Origin: Globomyces pollinis-pini
Lineage: Eukaryota > Chytridiomycota > Chytridiomycetes > Rhizophydiales > Globomycetaceae
Reading direction: 5' to 3'
Length of the DNA: 11,961 nt
Assembly: GCA_025399215.1 (NCBI GenBank)
Contig: MU621528.1
Location: 1-11,961 of the forward strand
Below, piece by piece: positions 6,172 to 11,961 of the stretch (positions are counted from its first letter, which is position 1; each line of letters opens with the position of its first letter). The position numbers were made by a program, and so were the translations under genes. Under the pieces are notes generated by a model. That model was not told where the DNA came from and ran no database searches. It saw nothing but the letters and a program-made list of their open reading frames with translations.

Positions 6172-8899
6172 TCAAGACCAAGTGTCACCAGCCAAAATAC
6201 GTAAACGATCATTCCATTTCGAACCTTTTTCAACAACCAAATCAACGATTAAAGAATTCATTATTGGATTACAACAAATAACAATTTGTGGGATTTTAAC
6301 ATGATCATCCAAAATTTCATTCATAGTTGATAAATTCATATCATTTGATGGAATTGAAATAGTTTGACAAAGTTGTGGGAATGATAAGTTGGAAGCTTCC
6401 ATGATATCCAATCCAATAGCTTTAGATTTAGTATCATTTGAAATATGAATTAAAAATAATCTAATGGGTTGACGTGGTAAAGTACAACCGATTGGGAAAC
6501 TACCCTCTCGCATTGTTCGTAAATTGATACCAAAACCCCATCCATCCATGTAATGATGATATACCTGAACGATATCACCAACTTCTAATGACACTTCATC
6601 AGGTAACATAGCTTGGTACGCTTGAACAACTTGTATATTTACACGTGTTGAGAAATACAAGTAATTAGTTAATTGGAGACATGGTGTCATACCACTACCA
6701 CCGGCAAAGAAGTAGATGGTGTCTGGTATTTCATCTAAGCCGTACCCATATAAAGTTGAAGACGTCAATAATGGAGTTCCAAATGGACCACGAACTTTGA
6801 ATTGTTTACCTCCACATTCTTGTGTATTTAAAAATTCAGACATTTTTCCATGTTTTTCAACTTGAACGATGATTTCAAAAGAATTTAAATCACCATTAAT
6901 TGGTGTATAATATCTTGAAATTCTCTCTGATCCTATTCGAGCTTGAATTTCTAGACATTGACCAGGTTGAAATCCGATTGGTTGATTTTTTCTCAAATCA
7001 TACGGATATAACAAACAAAATCGTAGTCGGATAACCAATCTTGATCCTAAAGTAATCGGTTCCATTTCTTTTTGTGTGATAGTATATCTACGATATTCTG
7101 AAGGATTAAATCCACGTTCAATGAAACTCGTATCACTATGATTGGTGGAATCGTCATACATAACATCATCGTAGTTTACTAATCGACCTACAAACATGGA
7201 TGATAATTTTTCAATGGCTAGTTTAGTATGAACATGAGTTCGTCTGGATCTCTGAATAAAAGTCCAATCTTGTGCTGTAAACATGGGAACTTTGTCCAAA
7301 GATATCAAAGAATTACGAGATTGTAACGAACTTCGTTTAACTTGTTGTAATTGTGTATGTGATAAATCTGTTCGAATGATACTACTAGTATTTCTTTTAG
7401 GTTTAACTGGAACTTCATGAAAAATAAACTCTTCAGCATCAAACCCAGCATTATGGAAATAATCATTTGAAATATCAGTTCCACACACTGTCTGTAAGAT
7501 TATTTGTCCACCTGGATGTGAACCAATCCATTTTGAAATATCATAAACATATCTACCATTTGCAACCACCAACATTTTCCTAATAAATGTCAAATAGAAT
7601 AATTGTTACCCACTCATTACAGCTTTGTCCAGTGTATCCCAAGTATAGGAAACGTTCAGGCTCGGTTCACGATGGATTGATAGTGTTCTATCTATCGTTT
7701 CACTAATCACTTTTGAATATCCCTCATCATCTCTTTTAACATTAGTATACCAATACACTTCGTATCCAATAAAAATAACAATCCAAAATAAAATTCCAGT
7801 GAAATAAATAACCCAAAGCGTTTTATCTCTTGGTTCAACCAAAGGAAACAACATATTAATCCCCAATCCTAAAACCAATAATGAATCGCGTCCTTTAAAA
7901 AATACCTATTTGAACCATGGCGATAAGTAATAAACCAAATCCTAAAACACGATGTGCAAGCTTAATGCCCCTACGATATACTTCAAGTGTTTCCTGGGAA
8001 AGACCCAATACCGATAGTATACCCAAGATAACTTGAAATCCAATAACAATAGAAATAATGACTCCAAGTATGGTATGAATGGAACCAAACTTGACATTGG
8101 TAGCAGACACAAGTATGATAAAACCTATAAAAAACATAATACCAGTTACTTGGATAGTGATCTTGATGAGTAACCAACCATACACAGATCGGAAGTAACG
8201 GGCGAAAAGGGAACCGAATGGTAGTATGAACAACCAAACAATTATCATTCCAATTCCATGATTTTTCCTTGTTTCAAAGACAGAGACATCTTGGGGAATA
8301 ATAGAACCTGTAGATAAAATAACTGCGAGACCACCTCTGCCTGTGGGTGTATGCCTAGTGAAAAGTTCATTTCGATAGTTCAATTGGGAATTAGGATTAA
8401 ATGCCCAAATCATGTTTGATGGTTTTGAAGGATCTAACTTGACATGAACGGAATCTGGAAAATCCAAGAGTCGACTGAATGAACAAATTAACTGTGTACC
8501 ACTTCCAATTCCTAATGTATTTGTCATGATAAAGGATTCACTTCCATTGGAGAGCATAAAGTGAAGTGGAGGGGCATAAGTTCCTTGTGAAATATGTTCA
8601 TGCATATCGACAGAACCATTGTTCTGATTATGGCAAACAATAAACTGAGAGTCAAACATACGTGTTCCAAATCCAATACCAATCCAAGCATCAGTTAATG
8701 GGGCAGTTAGTGGATCTACCGTGTTCAAAGACAGAATGGCATCCAACTGACCATCAACAATTGACCAAGACAGTGAATAGTTATAGTTTTGATTTGAATA
8801 CAGTGTCTGATGAAATGATAGAAATGAATCTGGTACCCCTGAGGGGATTAAGCGAGCATGAGCGAGAAGACCAATAAATAGATTTATCCAAATGAACAT
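6172..8899 (-). CDS. Fusion: signal peptide, DOMON, cytochrome b561, cytochrome b5, FAD/NAD reductase with inserted SH3 domain
   Basis: A single 886-residue polypeptide that could carry electrons from cytosolic NAD(P)H through FAD and haem b5 to a membrane b561 and an outward DOMON domain. Exons: 7906-8899, 7610-7868, 6172-7579; introns 37 and 30 nt. Domains: signal peptide MFIWINLFIGLLAHA (1-15); DOMON (about 25-180; WIGIGFG, IWAFNPNSQLNY); b561 helices (about 210-380) with H214, H275 and H316 but K246 at the fourth haem-ligand place; b5 (about 419-475) with HPGG (H439) and H460 or H472 as second ligand; FAD lobe with RYYTPINGD (640-648) and RGPFG; NAD lobe with GGSGMTP (711-717), SH3 (about 735-787), then IVICCNPIM in place of CGPPPM. 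The ATG at 8899 has G at -3 and begins the signal peptide; the upstream open frame starts only with TTG. Fungal ferric reductase or ascorbate-linked roles are inference. Confidence 0.88.
6472..6630 (-). other. SH3 domain inserted in the NAD-binding lobe
   Basis: Residues about 735-787 read as an SH3 domain: AYQAMLPDEVSLEVGDIV (ALYDY-like start and the DELSL..GD turn), then YMDGWGFGINL (the DGWW position, here GW-GFG), then REGSFPIGC (the REGLFPSNY position). It is bounded by the first helix of the NAD lobe (LQLTNYLYF) and the next beta strand (IRLFLIHIS), so it replaces a surface loop and is not appended to an end. No frame break or intron occurs at its borders. Confidence 0.8.
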
Positions 8900-9325
8900 C
8901 ACAGTGTATTCTTTTACAGTCAAGCCTATGGCAAGAATGAAGTTGGCCTTATTTCCCAATTTGGAACTTGAGTAAGTCTTGAAACGATAGGCAGAACTAT
9001 CTTCCTAAACAATACACACAGTCATACAAGCTTATGGCATTAGAACTTAATGCAATGATATAATACATGTTTGCCTGCGTGGGAAAGGATCGCATGAAAA
9101 TATATACCCACTTCATCATTTCGATATTGAGTTACTTGCCCGCCAGCCTTCGACACGCATCTTTTCATAGCAAGGTCATTTAGTCAACGTCAGTTCGTTT
9201 TTAATTACTGTCCTGACGAAGTTGATTTCAAAGTGGTCAAAAGTTCATGGTGGAAAGACAGTAGAAAATTGCAAAGTGGACCTGATGTTATTAATCGCTA
9301 ATAAAGAAAATACCAATGCTATGAT

Positions 9326-9356
9326 ATCATTACGGTATTACCAATACCATAATGAT
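9326..9356. repeat. 31-nt near-perfect palindrome in the divergent promoter
   Basis: ATCATTACGGTATT (9326-9339), loop ACC, AATACCATAATGAT (9343-9356): 14-nt arms with a single mismatch. It is directly preceded by a second, perfect 10-nt palindrome ATGATATCAT (9321-9330), which shares its left end. It lies about 185 nt upstream of the thioredoxin-fold gene. A binding site for a dimeric regulator is the simplest reading; a cruciform or RNA hairpin is possible. Confidence 0.75.
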
Positions 9357-9500
9357 CTCCGTTCAATCCACGTACATATATCGAGTATCTAACAAGACTC
9401 GAACACTCAAAAAGAGTTCCATTGATCAAATTTTCCACAAGTTGTCTGTTGTTTTGTGCTCAGATCAATAGTGAAAGTCTTTGTGATACGTCGCCGGTTG

Positions 9501-9507
9501 TATAAAA
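9501..9507 (+). promoter_or_regulatory. TATA box of the thioredoxin-fold gene
   Basis: TATAAAA, 34 nt upstream of the ATG at 9542. With transcription starting about 25-30 nt beyond a TATA box, the leader would be only a few bases. Confidence 0.65.
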
Positions 9508-9541
9508 TGCCCTGTTTCAAAGTAAATTATTCATTCTAGAA

Positions 9542-10773
9542 ATGGTCATAAAAGCATCGGGAGGAGGTGGTCTATACTCCTTGCAAAGAATAGAAGATAT
9601 TGATACAAATTCAGTCATTGAAGCTTATGAGTCAGTGGAAGAATTCAGTCCAATGGAATCTCATCATGAAGAATGGGAATCACCAATTCTATGGAATGCA
9701 TTTGATACGCAACGGCTAAATGGATTAGTATTCTTTGATGGGACCATTATTGACTATAATAAACTGAGAAATATTATAGTCTTGGTCTTTTGGACGATAG
9801 AACAGAATACTAGAGAATTTTGGGAATCACTTCAAAATATTCGATCCACTATGGGATTGATGGGAACCATTATTGCAATCAACATGAATCCAAAATTGAC
9901 CAAGTTCCATTTGTTTGATAAAACAGCTGGTTTTGATACTCAAGGCATTCTATTCACAATGTTGGATAAAGAGCTATATTCGTTATACTTGGAGAGTGAA
10001 TATGAAAGGTTCCCATGCAGTGTTATATCAGGTTCATTAGATTCCGTTATTTATGTTGGGAATCCTATGAATAACAAATGTATTAAACAATTAACTGAAG
10101 AGTTGAATTATTTTTCAAAGACTCCTTGTGTACATCGCAACTGGAAATCACCACTATTGGGTACAAAATTTGATTTTACAGTATGTAAACCTAATGTTAA
10201 TTCTTAGATTTTTGATCAAGTTCAAAAGGTTGGTGATTTCCCAGACTTGAAAGTAAATGAATTCCCAAAAGTGTTATTGATTGATTGTAACTATCTTCTT
10301 TATTAAGCACTGTAGTCTGGGCCTCTTGGTGTACTCCTTGTCTACTGTTCATGTCAAAACTGTGTGAGTTCAAGAAACGTATACGATCTCGAGCCAAAAT
10401 ATTTTCTATTCACTTGGATTTTTACACGAATCCTAATCATACTACATCTGCAACAGATGTTCAAAAAGTGTTGGATGGTCTAAAGTTACCCCAAGCAGAA
10501 ATAATTCGTTTATTGGATACAAATTCCAAATTCACTGAATTCTTTCATTCAATTGATTATGGGTTAATTCCATGTAGTGTTGTTATTGAAGATGGAGTTA
10601 TTGTATATGCTGGCCGTTCAGGAGTAGAAATGTTAGACTTGGTTGAACAATTGACAATGAAAGAATCCAACAGAAAATCTGTTATTGTGGATACCATTAA
10701 AACTGTTACAAAAAAAGACGGAAAGGTATACACGGTAATCAAGAAAATCACAACCACTAGAACTTTCAAGTAA
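9542..10773 (+). CDS. Tandem thioredoxin-fold protein; first fold without CxxC, second with CTPC
   Basis: 391 residues from exons 9542-10180, 10208-10286 and 10316-10773 (introns 27 and 29 nt). The second intron splits the active-site region: joining gives KVLLIDFWASWCTPC, a classic thioredoxin/TlpA-like signature with cysteines 245 and 248, followed by the cis-proline loop LIPCSVVIEDG (P325). The first half repeats the plan: IIVLVFWTIEQNTREFW (80-94) occupies the active-site place with Gln88 and Arg91 where the cysteines would be, followed by FPCSVISGSLDSVIYVG (P158). So one fold is probably redox-inactive and the other active as a disulfide reductase. There is no signal peptide; the N-terminus (ASGGGG, then acidic) looks cytosolic or nucleocytoplasmic, and the C-terminus is basic (KKITTTRTFK). 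The start has a good context (G at -3, G at +4) and a nearby TATA box. Partner and substrate are unknown. Confidence 0.87.
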
Positions 10774-10886
10774 TATAAATAATTTCATTCATTCTAACCG
10801 TTGTATTGACCAGCAATTGCGCTGGCATAGTTTTTATTAGATAAATCTCACGATGTAATAGGCAGTCTGATAGCCATAGATCAGCT

Positions 10887-10892
10887 CACGTG
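10887..10892. promoter_or_regulatory. E-box CACGTG upstream of the small membrane-protein gene
   Basis: A perfect CACGTG palindrome preceded by GCT, 49 nt before the ATG at 10942. In fungi this core is bound by bHLH factors of the Cbf1/Pho4 kind. Use here is inference from position alone; no TATA box is visible. Confidence 0.4.
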
Positions 10893-10941
10893 TACCATAT
10901 GGATGGTTATTCCAAAAATTTAGCGCGAATGTTTCCAAATA

Positions 10942-11175
10942 ATGATGACACCCTTGAAATATTCAACGGCGATCGGAGTGATTCTGTTCTTGATATGCCG
11001 ATTTATGTTGACCATCTGGATAGTTCTTTTCATTTTCGATTACACAAAACCAATGAAGAATGATTGTGATGTTTGCGAATTGGGAATTTTAACGGATGAT
11101 ATGTGGATTCGTTGTGTTCAATCTCAATGTCCTATTGGATTTTTGGATGATGTTTATACGAACAAGATCTCCTGA
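10942..11175 (+). CDS. Small single-pass membrane protein, 77 residues, cysteine-containing tail
   Basis: Not recognised. One exon. Residues about 9-32 form a hydrophobic helix (AIGVILFLICRFMLTIWIVLF), followed by a polar tail with four cysteines in the pattern CDVC (42-45), C58 and C63, which could bind a metal or form two disulfides. The region after 11063 is open only in this frame and has codons like the neighbouring genes, which is the main support. A second ORF in another frame (10899-11063, 54 residues, hydrophilic) overlaps its first half; the overlap makes the N-terminus uncertain. It lies 168 nt past the thioredoxin-fold gene on the same strand and is convergent with the next gene, with a 96-nt spacer that holds nothing notable. 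Confidence 0.5.
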   Translation: MMTPLKYSTAIGVILFLICRFMLTIWIVLFIFDYTKPMKNDCDVCELGILTDDMWIRCVQSQCPIGFLDDVYTNKIS

Positions 11176-11271
11176 TTACATGTCTTTCTATTCACAACTA
11201 ATATAATCTGATGTAAATACATGAACTTTCTTATTTGAGGAAACATTTGGTAGTGGTAAAGCAAGTGGAGA

Positions 11272-11961
11272 TCAAGTTATTAAAATGTTATTAATTTGAT
11301 TTATGATAACACAAGCGAAACAAGTCTGATCATCACTCAAACGTGTCAGATAGTGGCCTAGCGCATCATAATCGTCAAGGATATGTTTTGGCACAGTTAG
11401 ATCTTTAACTTGGGACACGTTAGCCCAAATTCCAAAAGAAAACTCGTACATGATTTCCATCGAAAACCAATCCGAATTAAAAAGTGAATGGGGAATGATA
11501 ACCTCAAACCCTGTTGCGTCTGGCAGACAAAGAATGATCCCATGAAGCCCACACTCATCCATTAATGGTGTATCTGGACTAAAGTTTGTTACATGGGTCG
11601 ATATTAAATTCCTTGCAATCTGAGCTTTTATGTGTTCACTGAGATTTGGATCCGATATTGAGTCATCCACAAGCAATAATATTCTGATGTCTCTCATTGT
11701 CTTTAAAGAAACCACCACAGCTGATTCACAACCGCGATCATACTGATTTGGAAGATAAGAAATAGCATTGGTCAGTGAAAGTTGAGGATAAATACCGGTC
11801 CAATTCGAGGGAGTTGTGGATTGTTTAATGTCAAAAGTTGGTGATGGGAGTGCTTTGAAACCCAAGAGTTCATCAGCAGGAATATTGATAAACCCTGATC
11901 TTTTGACACCAGGCAATACTGCTGGCAATTGTATCATCACTACAGAAACAAAAAGGTGTGA
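11272..11961 (-). CDS. Unrecognised protein, possibly secreted, 5' end beyond the window
   Basis: The frame is open from the right edge to the TGA at 11272-11274 (229 residues) and is probably one exon. At the edge it reads SHLFVSVVMIQLPAVLPG, which looks like the hydrophobic core of a signal peptide, so the true start may lie just outside; an internal ATG at 11937 is the fallback. An AG at 11941-11942 (CTGTAG) could also be a splice acceptor. The body contains a predicted beta strand DIRILLLVDDS, several isolated cysteines (RGCES, DECGLHGIILC, TCFAC) and a hydrophobic end. I could not place it in a family. Composition and length make it a real gene rather than a chance ORF. Confidence 0.65.
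   Translation of the reverse strand, partial: SHLFVSVVMIQLPAVLPGVKRSGFINIPADELLGFKALPSPTFDIKQSTTPSNWTGIYPQLSLTNAISYLPNQYDRGCESAVVVSLKTMRDIRILLLVDDSISDPNLSEHIKAQIARNLISTHVTNFSPDTPLMDECGLHGIILCLPDATGFEVIIPHSLFNSDWFSMEIMYEFSFGIWANVSQVKDLTVPKHILDDYDALGHYLTRLSDDQTCFACVIINQINNILIT

Larger units (their letters stand above)
8900..9541. promoter_or_regulatory. 641-nt divergent intergenic region with palindrome and TATA box
   Basis: Separates the minus-strand reductase fusion (ATG 8899) and the plus-strand thioredoxin-fold gene (ATG 9542). It holds no ORF of note. About 60 bases next to the reductase remain open in its frame from a TTG and probably are leader. The palindrome at 9326-9356 and the TATA box at 9501-9507 are listed separately. 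No TATA box was found at a convincing distance for the reductase gene. Confidence 0.5.

Noticed and set aside
7983..8237. 84-residue minus-strand ORF rich in H, W and Y
   Set aside because: It is a shadow frame of the b561 helices.
8900..8959. Longer N-terminus of the redox fusion starting at 8959
   Set aside because: The first codon there is TTG, not ATG, and the extension would bury the signal peptide. An upstream exon could not be joined in frame.
9326..9356. Palindrome as the end of a transposon
   Set aside because: No paired terminal repeat, target-site duplication or transposase sequence is present nearby.
1..11961. A functional gene cluster or defence-like system
   Set aside because: The genes alternate in strand and have unrelated housekeeping-type functions; nothing suggests a co-regulated system beyond the two redox genes sharing a promoter region.

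Overview
The window looks like nuclear DNA from a compact, AT-rich fungal genome, probably an early-diverging lineage. The evidence is spliceosomal GT-AG introns, a GDA1-type Golgi nucleoside diphosphatase, a DOMON/cytochrome b561 redox protein carrying an SH3 domain of fungal style, and a type IIC P-type ATPase. The fungal assignment is inference from domain content. No rRNA, tRNA, CRISPR array or intact mobile element was seen. Single-frame ORFs cover the genes poorly because many are cut by introns of only 24-37 nt. I rebuilt the gene models by reading conserved motifs across these breaks.

Layout from left to right. 1-1332 (minus): 5' part of a type IIC P-type ATPase, running off the left edge, with a TATA box at 1369-1375. 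1333-3070: mostly unassigned. It holds a short tandem repeat, an inverted repeat, a tentative two-exon small membrane-protein gene (2388-2674, minus) and an unresolved open frame (1802-2062, plus). 3071-4797 (minus): ten-exon GDA1/CD39 nucleoside diphosphatase. 4876-5881 (plus): six-exon alpha/beta hydrolase whose start codon lies 78 nt from that of the phosphatase on the opposite strand. 6172-8899 (minus): an 886-residue fusion of signal peptide, DOMON, cytochrome b561, cytochrome b5, FAD lobe and NAD lobe, with an SH3 domain inside the NAD lobe. 9542-10773 (plus): a tandem thioredoxin-fold protein in which only the second fold keeps CxxC. 10942-11175 (plus): a small membrane protein, overlapped by another ORF. 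11272-11961 (minus): an unrecognised protein truncated by the right edge.

The genes do not form an obvious pathway; this reads as ordinary dense fungal gene order. The main points of interest are the intron biology and the redox protein. Of 19 introns in the five well-supported multi-exon genes, 16 are 24-37 nt. Every one whose length is a multiple of three carries an in-frame stop. One 58-nt intron looks like two 29-nt introns joined head to tail. The redox protein combines an unusual domain order with a lysine where b561 proteins normally have a haem-binding histidine.
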